This document shows positions 24,006 to 35,015 of a DNA stretch of 64,000 nt, one piece after another. Position numbers and translations under genes: made by a program. Under the pieces are notes generated by a model that saw nothing but the letters and a program-made list of their open reading frames with translations, had not been told where the DNA came from and searched no databases. The stretch's first letter is position 1; each line of letters begins with the position of its first letter. Origin of the DNA: Sarocladium kiliense (lineage: Eukaryota > Ascomycota > Sordariomycetes > Hypocreales > Sarocladiaceae); NCBI GenBank assembly GCA_030734395.1, contig JAUZTG010000007.1, forward strand, positions 372,001-436,000, written 5' to 3'.

Positions 24006-24665
24006 CTTGACTGGGACTTTCCAGGCGCTCAGTCTTGGCGCCGTCTGACGCAGGTCGACGGCCGACTCGTGGTGGACTCAGTGGGCCAATTCTGCCTTCG
24101 CTCGATGCCCTTAGTAGTAGAGAGCACCTGGGGGATTCCTTGTATGGCTCTGATAGCAAGAATATGTTGTCGCAAAGATCTTGGCCAAGCTTCTCATCCG
24201 GCCTGTATTTGCTGAGCCTCAGTCAAAAGTGGAGGGCTGACAGTGGAGGGCGACCAGGACGGGCCGGTAGTGCCCCGCTCTTCCCGCCTCCCGCCCGCGA
24301 ACACCTACAGAACACCTGTGGCGGGAGCTCCCAGCCACCCACACCAATTGAGAGCTTATAGCTTGCCATACACGATATATCCAAATACTCGAGTCCAGCC
24401 AACGATAATGCATATTTAATGGTATCGATATCTCCTTTTTAGGGGTGAGACTACTTGCAACGCCCTCTTCCCATGCCCAACAGCCACAACCCTATCTCCC
24501 AAAGCCCTTTGTATGGCACAGCCGCCATTGAGCGTCTTGTAACGTACAGACAAAAGCGAAGCAGCAACAAAAACGTAAAGCGGCATCAGCATGCCACAAC
24601 AACCGGGACTCAGATGCTCTGTCTCGCACATCGATGATCAAACAAAGCCAACTGGCGCCGCATGT
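24006..24665. other. Intergenic: CorA-like promoter and pka 3' region
   Basis: 660 bases between two minus-strand genes. The side near 24665 should be the pka 3' UTR, with an AT-rich patch around 24360-24430, and the side near 24006 the promoter of the CorA-like gene. No RNA gene or ORF with support was seen. Confidence 0.5.
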
Positions 24666-26614
24666 TCAGAACTCTGTGAACATGTAACCATACCTAAATC
24701 TCTGATTAGTTTGTGTGGTCAAGTTGTGGTTCAAGCAGTACTCACTCGTCGTTGCCCTTCGTCGTCCCGTATTGTTCGACCTCTTCGGGGTAGCGGTCGA
24801 ATTGACTCGCATCACCTGCCCCTGCCTTGACTGGTGGCGTGTAGGGAGCATCGATATCTTTCCGTGCCAGTCTGTCCCAAGTCACCTCAGCGAACCAGGG
24901 ATGGCTCTTTACGTCTTGTGACCCAGCATACAAATTGCCCAACCTCTTCGTCAAGTCGGCCGTAATAAGACGCTCAAGGAGGTTCTGTGCGTCGGGATTG
25001 ATGTAGGCAGGGTACTTGATCTTTCCCTTGAGGATGTTTTCGTAGATCTTCATCGGCGATCCGCTATCCCAGAAGGGCGTGTAGCCACACAGCATTTCGT
25101 ATATCAAGATACCCAGTGACCACCTGTAATGACGGACGTCAGCATCAATCAATCGGACTCATAGAGTCTTTAGTCAACGCATGAAACTCACCAATCGACG
25201 GACTTGTTGTAGCCCTTGTTCGAGACAACTTCTGGGGCCAGATAATCTGGCGTTCCACACAGAGTCCAAGTCTTGTCCGGAACCCGCTTGGCGAAGCCGA
25301 AGTCTGTGATTTTGAGATGGCCATGCCTGTCCAGCAAGAGGTTCTCAGGTTTCAGATCTCGGTAAATAATGTTCTTGGAGTGTAGATATTCGAGGGCCAA
25401 TGTGACCTCGGCGGCGTAGAATTTGGCGACGGGGTTCGGGAATCGCTGTGCGAGTCTTTTGTTAGTACAAGGAGCTTGACAATTGGCTTGAGAAAGAGAC
25501 TCGATTCAAGTCAAACAGTTGGATCACTTACGCCAGACTTGCGGAGGAGAGAGAAGAGCTCACCACCCTCGACGAAATCCATAACCATGTAGAGATTCTT
25601 CGTATCGGTAAAGGTGCCCCAAAGTGTGATGAGGAAGGGGTGCTTGACGTCACTGAGCATCCGGCGCTCATCGTTGGTATGTTCGACCTGCTTCATCTTG
25701 ACGACCTGCGCCTTCTTGAGCACCTTGACGGCATAGAAGCGCTGGTTGTGCTTCGACTGCACGAGGTGAACGCGGCCGAAACTACCAGTGCCGAGCGTCC
25801 TCAGGATGTCGAAGTCGGCTAGCGAGTATTTTCCCTTTGTGACACGAGGCAGCGAGCCGCCCTGGCTGGGCTGCTGGTGGTGGTTGGCCTTTTGCACTGC
25901 ATCAGACTGCTGTTGTTGTGAGTTTTGCGATTGATGCTGCTGTTGCATCTGAGGCTGCATTGTTGAAGTCTGCTGAATGGGATCGGTGCCAGGGCTGGCG
26001 ACCGGAGGAGGAACGGCCTGCTGGCCTAAGGTCGGAGGTGCGTGTGAGTTGGTCTGATCGCTGCCGGCCGCCGCAACGTCATTCTGGGGAGGACTGGCTA
26101 GGTGGTCGGCGGTCTTGTTCGAGGAGGACTGAGCAGCGTCAGTGTCGGGGTTGGCGTTGTTGGGATCGGGATTGGAGGCAGCTCCGTCGAGGACCATGGG
26201 GTCGAGCTGCTGCGACTGCTTCTGGTCTTGCTGCTGCTGGGCCCCGCCGGTGGCCGCCGGCTGCTCTTGCGGCGGCGAAGCGGGGACGAAGGGAGAGACG
26301 CCTGGCGCAGGGACGGTGCCGGGGCTGAGAGACGCAACGGAGGGAGGGATGCTGGCGTCAAGGTGGCCGGAAGTGGACAGCAGCTTGGACTGCTTTTCTT
26401 TGTCGTTGAGTGAGGAATTGACCTGCTGCTGCGATTGTGAAGGAGATTGGGTCTCGGTCTGAGAGGGTGACTGCTTTTGGTGATTGGCGTTGCTGCTCAG
26501 GCGGTGACGGTGGAAGAAACCGGTCTTGGTGGGTGTGTTGGGGCTCTTGGGGCCCTGAGCGTCCGCGGGGTCGTCCTTTGTCCGCTTCTTCTTGAGAAAG
26601 CCTAGTGTAGGCAT
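24666..26614 (-). CDS. pkaC: cAMP-dependent protein kinase catalytic subunit
   Basis: Serine/threonine kinase released by cAMP from the regulatory subunit; in fungi it controls growth, nutrient sensing and often development. Exons on the minus strand are 26614-25532, 25445-25192, 25123-24746 and 24693-24666, giving 580 aa. The N-terminus (MPTLGFLKKKRTK) is followed by a long Gln/Ser/Pro-rich extension (about 30-255). Kinase landmarks: GTGSFGRV from 275, Lys297 in AVKVL, YRDLKPEN with Asp391, DFG at 409-411, and LCGTPDYLAPE with activation-loop Thr422. The C-tail ends FTEF, the PKA hydrophobic FxxF motif, and is encoded by a 28-nt last exon. An upstream in-frame ATG at 26755 would add 47 residues; I prefer 26614 because the conserved basic N-terminus starts there. 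Confidence 0.95.
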
Positions 26615-28311
26615 GAGGAATGATTGGGGGGTGTGAGTGAGGGGGATGGGAGAGGAGAGGGAATGGAAGTGGAGCTTGAGGAGGTGGGATGGGAAGGGCG
26701 GAAAAACAAGGGCTAGAGGAATGGGCTCAATGGGTGGATGAATGAATGACTTCAAAGGGCCGCGGTGATGATGGTCGTCGTTGGTGGTTGGCAGCGGCAG
26801 CAGGGAGTGGCTGGCCTTTGTGAGCGAGGTCGAGGTAGGGTAGAGGTACAGCTCAGCTAAGCTAAAGGCAAGGTCGACAGAAGGTTTGGCGCCGGATTTG
26901 CGACCGGGGGCGGGGGTTCTGCGCGGATGGGAGGGCGATGACGGCAGTGCGGCGTGTGCTCAGACTCGAAACAGTCACTCCAATTGAGTGATGGAAGATC
27001 CGGAAGCGAGTCGGGAAGAGGCGGAGGATGGCCAATGCGAGAGAATGAGTGAGTGACCGAGAGAGCGCTCAGCCTGGTCACTGCGTCTGTTGCTTGCTTC
27101 CTATTTCCAGCTGAGTTTAGCAGCAGAGACCCGATGCGACTCGATGCGATGGGAAGCGAAGGGAAGCGAAGTAATGCAAGCTTGCTGCAAGCCAGACGTC
27201 GTAGCTCGGCCAGTGTCGCTGAGTCGCAATTGCGTGGGGGGGGTTTTTGTCGAGCCGAGGGCGATCGAGATGGGAGACCCAGCTACGTCCTTTGGTGATG
27301 GAATTGAGCAGTTGGCGTCGATCAATTGATGATGGAATTGAGCAGTTGGCGTCGATCAATTGATGATGGAATTGAGACGACAAGCAGCGTGGCCGTTTGG
27401 AGAGGAAAAGAGGAAGAGTCACACGAAATGGCGGGCCAAGAGCTGCGGGAAAAGAAACACCCCAAAGTGAGCTGATCAATGCCAAAGTGTCGAGTAAGTA
27501 AAGACAAGGTTCAATGTTTGGGAGCCTGGCAATGGCCCCGGGTCTGGACTGACTTGAGCTTCGAGCTTGGCCCACCAAAGACAAGACAAGAGAAGACGAG
27601 AGACGGCAGCGGTCACAGTGGAGATGGATGAATGAGGAATCTGAGCTGGGAAGCGGACAGACAAGTGATGTGATGGGCCGGAGTTGGAGCTGGAGTCGAT
27701 GGAGCATGCACAGCAGCAGCTGAGAAGGATTCGAGGCCCCATCCCATCCCCATCCATCCACTCAACTCAATCCAACCCCAGCTTCGCTTGCTTGTTTGCT
27801 TCGTTCAATCAACCTAACAAGCGCACTCCCTGTCAAGCAGCTCTTAGCCTTGTACTAAGCCCTTCCGTAGCGCCCAGCGTGTGACGTCTGCTGAATTCCA
27901 GCCGTGGCTGCAAGAGCTTGGGCCATTAGGTAAGGCAGTTCGGTGGTTCAGCTATATTCCACACATAAAGCTGCTGGCACGTTCGCACATCACACGATTC
28001 GTATGGGGAGCTCAATCCCAATGCCAAAGCGTCGACGCTTCTAATAACATGCATTCATTTTCAACTCCCAGTCTGCTGATGAGCAAAGGCCACGACGTCC
28101 ACATGAAGAAGCCCAGCCATGGAAGAAAAGCACACAATACAAACAGTATATGAAATAGACAGTAATGCCATCCGGACCCAAGTCCCTCTCGTCGTGCTAC
28201 TTATACGCCTTTTCCTTCCGTGCCACCCGGAAAAGTCCAAAGAATCTTCTTTCTGGACTCTGTTACCATCTGCTGGGCTTCATGATGCCTCCAAATCCCC
28301 ATCCGCCAAGC
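26615..28311. promoter_or_regulatory. Long upstream region of pka and 3' flank of the lectin gene
   Basis: About 1.7 kb, mostly 5' of the PKA gene. On the gene strand it is C/T-rich, with many CTCACT and CATTC blocks, and contains an upstream in-frame ATG at 26755. A 34-bp tandem repeat lies at 27297-27376. The open frames of up to 214 codons in 27117-27761 have no recognisable domains. A long regulated leader is usual for fungal signalling genes; that role is inferred. Confidence 0.5.
27297..27376. repeat. 34-bp direct tandem repeat, about 2.35 copies
   Basis: The unit begins GATGGAATTGAGCAGTTGGC and ends near ATCAATTGAT. Copies start at 27297, 27331 and (partial) 27365 and are identical where they overlap. 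It lies about 0.7-0.8 kb upstream of the PKA start codon. Confidence 0.9.
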
Positions 28312-29482
28312 TTAGAACCGGTGGCTCTTGCTCTTGGTTCGGTACATGGTCCATCCCACGTACGCACCACCAATCACCATGATGAAGAAGATCATCTTCA
28401 TGAAGAACCACGACCAGCTACCGCCCTCACGAGACTGCTGCTTCTTCGCCTTGTTCTTCGCGCTGGAGGATCCGCGGTTCTTGCTGCTTGACGATGAGGA
28501 GCCCCTGCTGCCGGGAGTCTGATACAGGTTCTTGGCCTTGACGGAGATGATGTCGTGGTTGTCGCTCAGCTCGCCCGTCTCGGCGCTGAAGCCAAGGTAC
28601 GCAACGTTAGGAATGGCCGGAGGGTTCTCGACGTCGAAGCAGAGCTGGTACTCGCCCTCCTTCTTGTACTGGAGCTCAAGCTTGAGCTGCTTGTCCTGGA
28701 AGTAGGTGAGGCGAAGCTTTGTCGGGACGCTTGAGTGTCGGATGCCGCGTGCTGAGCAGCCGGCCAGCTCCTGGTCCTTGCCATCTGTGTTCTTCTCGTA
28801 GCGTGTCTGGCCGTCGCCCATCATCGCCATCACGTAGGGGAACACCACGCCTGGGCGGTTGTTCTTGTAGGTATCCACGAAAAGACCGAGACCCTCGAAT
28901 TGGTCGGCTTGGCCGAACACGGGTCCAACCTGTCCACGCTGCTTCGTCACCCACATCGCGAAGCCGTCTCCGTAGAGCTGGTTCTTGCCGGAGATCTTAA
29001 ACTCCACCTCAACCTCCCAATTGGTCGCCGTGAGTGGTACACGTGAAAAAAGCCATCCCGTTTGCGAGGGGCGGTCGGATGTCAGCCGGATGTATCTGCC
29101 CCACGATCAGCATGATGCCCCCTTTCGTCCCCATCTCGCCTCCTCGACTGTCAGGTATACTCACGAGTCGGTTCGGATGATGGTGTCTCCGCCGAAGTCG
29201 AACCATCTGCTAGTCATGTCGGAATCGAGGTAAGGCTGTAGTGAGTCGGGAAATGTCAGTCTTGTCGATCGATCTCGCACGTGACGGTCCTTAATAGTGA
29301 CGACGAACCTGTTGGAGCGTATGCGTCCGCAGCTGTCGAGGGCACGGTTAGCTTAAGGGATCTCTTCCCCATTCAAATCTGTGTGTACGAACCGAGATAC
29401 TCTTGATGTCAGAATCATCTTGCGCCGCCGCTGGCCATGCGAAGGCCGCGAAGAGCGCAGCCGACAGCGAGGACAACCTCAT
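28312..29482 (-). CDS. L-type (legume-like) lectin, VIP36/ERGIC-53/Emp47 family
   Basis: A cargo lectin of the early secretory pathway that binds high-mannose glycoproteins in the ER-Golgi. Exons on the minus strand are 29482-29393, 29332-29309, 29235-29165 and 29095-28312, giving 322 aa. A signal peptide (about 1-20, cleaved near AAAQ) is followed by the lectin domain (about 25-250), with FDFGGDTIIRTDS, GWLFSR, GDGFAMWVTKQ and GLGLFVDTY. A Ser/Lys-rich stalk (about 255-285) leads to one transmembrane segment and a short basic tail ending SHRF, so it is a type I membrane protein. The second exon is only 24 nt. Joins such as SIS/LRTHTLQQ/PYLDSD support it. Divergent from tim13. Confidence 0.9.
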
Positions 29483-29936
29483 GATGGAAGGTCAGTGCGC
29501 GCGGGGTGTTCGTCCACAAATCCAAGAATCGCAAACAAAAGAAACAAGAGTCGTCGAACAAAAGTTGTAGAGTCGGTCCGGAGGGGTAAAGCCCGAAGAA
29601 TGCAAAGAAAAAGGAGGAAAAGGGAGGGCTCGCCGGCGAAGTTGTGGACTGGTTGACGCTGGAGGACGTGAAGCTAAGAGCCACCAGCTGTCCTCAAGCA
29701 ACTGTAGCGACTCTCGCTCAAGAAAAGGGACCGCTTCAGCCACAATGACAGGCACGGCGGTCACCCCTTGCTTCCACTACGCCACACATCACCAGCCACA
29801 TCTTGGTCCAGCCTTGCAGTAGCATTTCAGAGCCTTCCCAAGCTTTGCGATCCATGACATAGCTCTTTTTGTCCTTACTCCCATTTACCTCGACCATACC
29901 TCGCTCCAACGCCGAATCAACGCCCATATCGCAACC
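29483..29936. promoter_or_regulatory. Shared divergent promoter of the lectin gene and tim13
   Basis: 454 bases between the two start codons, containing both leaders and promoters. Sequence just before the tim13 ATG is C-rich (CCCATATCGCAACC). No TATA box was recognised. Confidence 0.5.
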
Positions 29937-30249
29937 ATGGACTCCGCAACTGTCAAGAGGGAATTGATGCAGAAGGTGCAGATCGAGGCTCAGACAGCAA
30001 ACCTGCGCATGCTCATGGAGGTACGTCTTGGTCCAGTCCTTTTCCTCACTTGTCAGCGCATGCTAAATATCTGGGTCCCAGAAAATCCAGGAGAACTGCT
30101 TCGAAAAGTGCGTCCCGAAGCCCGGTTCATCCCTATCGAGCAGCGAGCAATCATGCGCCACGACGTGCATGGAGAAGTATATGCAGGCTTGGAACCAGGT
30201 CAACTCAGCCTTCATCAACCGCGTGCGGGCTGAGCAGGGTGGTGCTTGA
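29937..30249 (+). CDS. tim13: Mitochondrial intermembrane-space chaperone Tim13
   Basis: Small Tim that, with Tim8, escorts hydrophobic precursors across the intermembrane space to the TIM22 and SAM machinery. Exons 29937-30020 and 30082-30249 give 83 aa. The 61-bp intron lies between LRMLME and KIQENCF, which join in phase 0. Twin CX3C motifs are present: CFEKC, then CATTC, the cysteines that form the two disulfides during Mia40-dependent import. Between them is PKPGSSLSSSEQS, typical of Tim13 and not Tim9 or Tim10. There is no presequence, as expected for this class. Confidence 0.95.
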
Positions 30250-30665
30250 GTCTGCGAGACTTGAGAGGAGGCAGAGAGACACCGATACTGGCAGATGAAG
30301 ATTCTCGGCAATGTACCATCACATCACGATAAAGGAGGCAAACGTCCGGGTGCTCCTGGGAAGCACATGACGTGTATATCACTGGCTGTACGAATATTGG
30401 TTCTGTACGGCACTATAGAGAGGCTAGGCGGGCTGATCGATAATATATTATCATCATTGTTACTGAATGCTCGAAAGGACACGCAACTTCCATGAAGATG
30501 ACATACATTCAGCGCCGATGCTCGCAACCTTGATCTCTGACCTCATACCAGACTATCGTACATTTTTGTGCAGCAGATCTATCAATGCAAAATACAAGAA
30601 GGGAATGCTCAACCACAGAAGTCAAATCAATGATCAGCTGGAAATCCCTTCCATACCAGGGCCTA
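30250..30665. other. Convergent spacer between tim13 and the NADH dehydrogenase gene
   Basis: About 416 bases holding the two 3' UTRs; AT-rich around 30430-30470 (GATAATATATTATCATCATT), a plausible 3'-end formation region. No gene was seen. Confidence 0.6.
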
Positions 30666-32187
30666 TCAGAACCGAGATATATCCCGCCCAAACACCCAAG
30701 TGATGAACCAGTACACTGGAATCAGCAACTTATTCCGTATGCTCATGCTTTTGGTCAAATATGCCGTCCGCCAAAGCACCCAAGCCGGCCACCCCTTGAG
30801 CTCATCCGCCGAACTCTGATGAATCGCTCGCCAGCTTCCCAAATACGCCATGCTTCCCAAGTTGCGGAACTTGAACTCCGGCCCATCCTCGATGTCGCCT
30901 TTGTTCAACCGTTTCGCGAGATACGTTGCCTGCTGGCTGGCCACCTGTGCCGTTGCCGGAAGGCTTGATCCCTCGATCTTTGCACAGTCGCCGATGGCAA
31001 AGACGTCTGGGAGGACTTCGGTGGTGCCTGAGGGGTTCTGCACTTGGACGCGCATATGGCCATCGGTGATGAGGTTGCCAGTTCTGGAGTCCTTTGCGAT
31101 CTGGCCGATGCCATCAACGGGCTTCTCTGTGATGTGAGAAATAAGAGGATTTTGCATCAACCCTGTACTCCATACGACGATTCCCGCTCCAATTTCTTCC
31201 TTCTCTTCCTTGATGTTCAGGAGGAGGATATCACCCTCTCGTCGAATGCGTTGGATATGGTGTTCTGTCCGAACCTTGATGCCTTGTCTACGAAACATTT
31301 CTGTTGCGTATGATGCCAGGTTCTGATCAAACATGGGGAGGACTTTTGGTGCAATGTCGTAGATTGTGATCGAAACGTAATCGCCCAAGCCGGGGTAGAG
31401 CTTCTCAATATCCTCATGGACGAGGTCGTGCAGCTCGGCGGCGAACTCAATGCCAGTCGGCCCACCTCCGACAACCGCGAAATGCAGTAACTTCCGCCTC
31501 TCCTCATCAGTCGTGGTGGGAAGAGACGCGCGCTCAAAGGCTTGAAGAACATTCAAGCGGATATTCCTCGCATCGCCAACGTCTCGCAGGAAGCAGGCGT
31601 GCTCCCGTACGCCCTCGATACCAAAGGTCTGACTGTAACAACCAACAGCCAACACCAGCTTGTCGTACTCGATTTCAAACTCAGGACCCTTTTTCAAGGG
31701 CACATCTGTACGAGAACCGGCGTCTGGGTTCAGATTCGCCTCCAAGCGGATGGTCTTTCGGTTGAAGTCGATGTGAGAGGCCCATGCCTGGTGAAACTCA
31801 TCCAGACGAAGACGTCGGACAGACTCGATGGCGGCACGGAACTCGAGAGTGCCGACGGCAGTAGAGGCAAGGAGAGGGGTGAAGACGAAATGGGATCGAG
31901 GTGAGATGAGGATGCGGGCTGATTTGTTCTTGTTGAGGGAGCGAGCGACTGCATAGCCTGCCCAGCCGGAACCGAGAACCACGACTCGTTCTTTTGACGA
32001 CTCTGTTTAAAGTGTTGGCACTTGTCTTAGGCATATGTGGTGACTGGTGATTTCACTTACTCTTATTTGCTTGCTGAGGCACAGCGACAGAGCTGGCTCG
32101 TCTATAAGACGAACCCAGAGACAATGCTACTGAGTTAGAGCTGGAAGCAGCCAGCGCTCGACGACACAAGCGGTTTGTTCCCCCCAT
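30666..32187 (-). CDS. Alternative (type II) NADH dehydrogenase, mitochondrial
   Basis: Single-subunit rotenone-insensitive NADH:ubiquinone oxidoreductase that passes electrons to the quinone pool without pumping protons. Exons on the minus strand are 32187-32061 and 32002-30666, giving 487 aa. Exon 1 encodes an Arg/Ser/Ala-rich mitochondrial presequence (about 1-45). Two dinucleotide-binding folds are seen: VVVLGSGWAGYAVA near the start of exon 2 (FAD) and VVGGGPTGIEFAAEL (NADH). The FAD-contact GDCA motif lies in LPDVFAIGDCAKIEG, and the C-terminal membrane anchor contains WRTAYL and ends FGRDISRF. Whether it faces the matrix or the intermembrane space is not decidable here. Divergent from the thiamine gene. 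Confidence 0.92.
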
Positions 32188-33065
32188 TTCTGTATCAATA
32201 ATACGAAATAAGCATGATGACAGTAGTAACTTCAGATTTATGCATCGAAAGGAAGAGACGGGGACATTTTTCTAGTCATTCGCAATGATGGCGTCACATG
32301 CCTGAGAGCTCCATCATTGGCACTAACAGCGGATAGCTCAGGTCCAATAGGCGGGAACCCGGACTGTTCGGAGTCCGGATCCGTGGGATGCAGTTAGAGA
32401 AAAAGCTTTTTTTGCCCCTGTCACAGGTGCATACATAGCCTTATGGATTGTCGTGATTTGATGATTAGTGGTCAAATAGGACACGGAGTGGGAGATATTT
32501 CCTGATGCTGGGGTCAGCGATAATACGCCGGAGCCGTGGGGAGTCATCACCAGGGCTTGAGTCCGAGTTCGCCCGTTGGGAATGAAGGGAGACCTCGCAC
32601 TCCCCAGGTCTGGGATGACCATGACCCTCTTTATTGCCCAAGCAATAGCCTATTGGTTTAGCTAGACCATCCAGCTTGACTTTCTGATGAACAATCTTGT
32701 GGATGCTAGGTACTTCTGAGGCTACCTCTGACTTGCCTGTTGTGGAGTATTGTGTCCTAACTACATTCTCTGATGATTGCAACAAGCCAGACAGTCATGA
32801 AAAGGCACACGAAATTGAAGACATCTAGTTCTGGATTATTTGCACAAGGCATATCTCCTCTCGAACATTTCAAGTGAGCACCTCCACCCGGTGGCAGTGT
32901 GTCTGGCCTGTGATGTAAGTGAGGCCAGCAAGGTAGGTAGGTACCCGCTCCGGTGCCGGCAATAACCTCAAACTCAACTTTCGCCAATAATAAACTGCGC
33001 AAACATCTCATCATCGCCTCGGTCTACCCATCGCCCAAGACGCATCTACAACGAAGTAAATAATC
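32188..33065. promoter_or_regulatory. Divergent promoter region, NADH dehydrogenase and thiamine genes
   Basis: 878 bases between two start codons, holding both promoters. It contains a perfect 7-bp inverted repeat at 32359-32378. I looked for a TPP riboswitch (CUGAGA and related core motifs) upstream of the thiamine gene and found none. The open frames in 32338-32785 have no domains. Confidence 0.5.
32359..32378. promoter_or_regulatory. Inverted repeat with CCGG-type half-sites
   Basis: Arms CCGGACT and AGTCCGG are separated by GTTCGG. It is a perfect 7-bp inverted repeat containing CGG/CCG triplets, the half-sites bound by Zn(II)2Cys6 regulators, and could also form a small hairpin. It is about 170 bp upstream of the NADH dehydrogenase ATG and about 690 bp from the thiamine gene ATG. 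Function is inferred. Confidence 0.4.
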
Positions 33066-34813
33066 ATGGCTCCAGCACCTGTCGATTATGGCGTCTATCT
33101 TGTCACAGATTCCACCCCCGCCATCTTGGGTGACAAGGACCTCGTTGAGATCGTCCGTGCAGCTATCCAAGGCGGCGTCACCTGCGTCCAGTATCGCGAG
33201 AAGCTCAGCGATGACAACCGCGCTGCTGCAACAGAGAAGGCGAGACAGCTTCATGCTGTGACCAAGGAGGCGGGAGTGCCGCTGCTCATCAATGATCATG
33301 TCGACATTGCTGTGGAGATTGGGTGTGAGGGAGTCCATATTGGACAAGATGATATGGGTATGAGAGCCCCTCATTTGATGGGTTTGTAGGAACGAAAGAA
33401 AGCTTACAAGTGCTTCTTGAATTGTACAGGATATGAGCAAGCAAGAAAACTTCTTGGACCGGATAAGATCATTGGCGTCACTGCGAGCTCCAAGGAAGAA
33501 GCCCTGAAGGCTTGCGAGATGGGTGCTGACTATCTTGGTATCGGCACCGTTTATGCTACGCAAACGTGAGTTTTGCGTGATCTCTCCGAGCGGAGCATAC
33601 TAAAACACCTGCAGAAAGAAGGACACCAAGTCTATTATCGGCACCAGCGGCGTAAGAGACATCCTCACGGCAATGGTCGCTGCTGGGTACGGGCACGTTT
33701 CGACAGTCTGCATCGGAGGCATTAATGCATCAAACACTGCCTCTGTTCTCGCCCAGTCTGCATCTCCAAATAAGAGTCTAGATGGCGTGGCAGTGGTCAG
33801 TGCCATCGTCGCAGCAGCGGACCCAGCCGCCGTCTCAAGAGACCTGTTGGGCCAAGTAGTCGTCGCAAGAATACCAGACGTGATCAGGAAGGTCGCAGAC
33901 ACCACGCCCTTGTCACACAACATGACCAATTTGGTAGGTCTCCCCATGGTCAGATGGCCTCTACTTGATCAGCAGCTGACTGAGACTAGGTTGTGCAAAA
34001 CTTTGCCGCTAATGTTGCCCTCGCTGTTGGAGCGAGCCCTATCATGGCTAATTATGCTGAGGAAGCGGCGGATCTGGCCAAGTTGGGAGGTGCACTGGTG
34101 GTAAATATGGGCACTGTCACTCCCGATGGGCTTAAGAACTACAAGCAGGCTCTTGAAGCATACAACGCGGCCGGGCGACCTGTGGTCCTGGATCCCGTTG
34201 GGTACGTCCGCTCTAATCCTGTCTTACTTATGAGTCCTAACAAGAACACAGTGCTGGCGCAACAGCTGTCCGTCGCGATGCGGTCAAGCAGCTCTTATCT
34301 GCTGGTCACTTTACCATTATCAAAGGCAACGAAGGCGAGATCCAAACTGTCCATGGCGCTACCATTCAACAGCGCGGCGTAGACTCCACATCTTCTCTCA
34401 CCCTCTCGCAAAAAGCCACTCTCGTGACCTCCCTCGCCCGCCAGCGTTCAAACGTCGTTCTTCTCACAGGCAAGACTGACCTCTTGAGCGATGGATGCCG
34501 CACCTTCCGCGTCGACAACGGCCATGAGATGCTCGGCATGATCACGGGCACAGGTTGTACTTTGGGAACCACGGTGAGCGCCATGGCAGCGGTCGTGCCG
34601 AAGGGAGGCGATGTGCTGGCTGCTGCTGTGGCGGGTGTGGCAATGTTCGGAATAGCTGCGGAGATGGCGGCAGGCAGGGCGGAAGTGAGAGGTCCTGGCA
34701 CGTTTGTGCCCGCGTTCTTGGATGAGCTTTACTTGATCCGTAAAGCGACGGCTGAAGGGGATCTGAGGTGGCTTACAATGGTGAAAGTGAAAGCAGTGGA
34801 GGTCAGCGAGTAA
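33066..34813 (+). CDS. thi6: Bifunctional thiamine-phosphate synthase / hydroxyethylthiazole kinase
   Basis: Phosphorylates hydroxyethylthiazole and couples it to HMP-pyrophosphate to form thiamine phosphate, as in yeast Thi6. Exons are 33066-33357, 33430-33565, 33615-33933, 33990-34201 and 34252-34813, giving 506 aa. The N-terminal TIM-barrel synthase (about 1-230) shows CVQYREK, LLINDHVDIA, GVHIGQDD and GIGTVYATQTKK. The C-terminal ThiM kinase (about 240-506) shows PLSHNMTNLVVQNFAAN, DPVGAGAT, IKGNEGEI and GTGCTLG. All introns are short (48-72 bp), and joins such as QDDMG/YEQAR and DPVG/AGAT are exact family sequence. No TPP riboswitch was seen in the leader. Confidence 0.95.
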
Positions 34814-35015
34814 GGGAGCAAGCTGTAGAAGAAGGCATCACGGATTGCAACCGAGCATTGTAAGTCAATGATGTCTAATTAACAATACGATATTAAGTAA
34901 TAGTCTATAAACGGATTCGTTCCCACCACCTGTATATTTTAACAACAGATTATGCAGCTCCAAGCGCCACCCAAATGCTCATGCACCAGCATATCATTCT
35001 ATTGCTTCAGCACAC

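Noticed and set aside
32188..33065. TPP riboswitch upstream of the thiamine gene
   Set aside because: No CUGAGA-type core or matching second arm was found in the leader or introns. In fungi these riboswitches usually sit in THI4- and NMT1-type genes.
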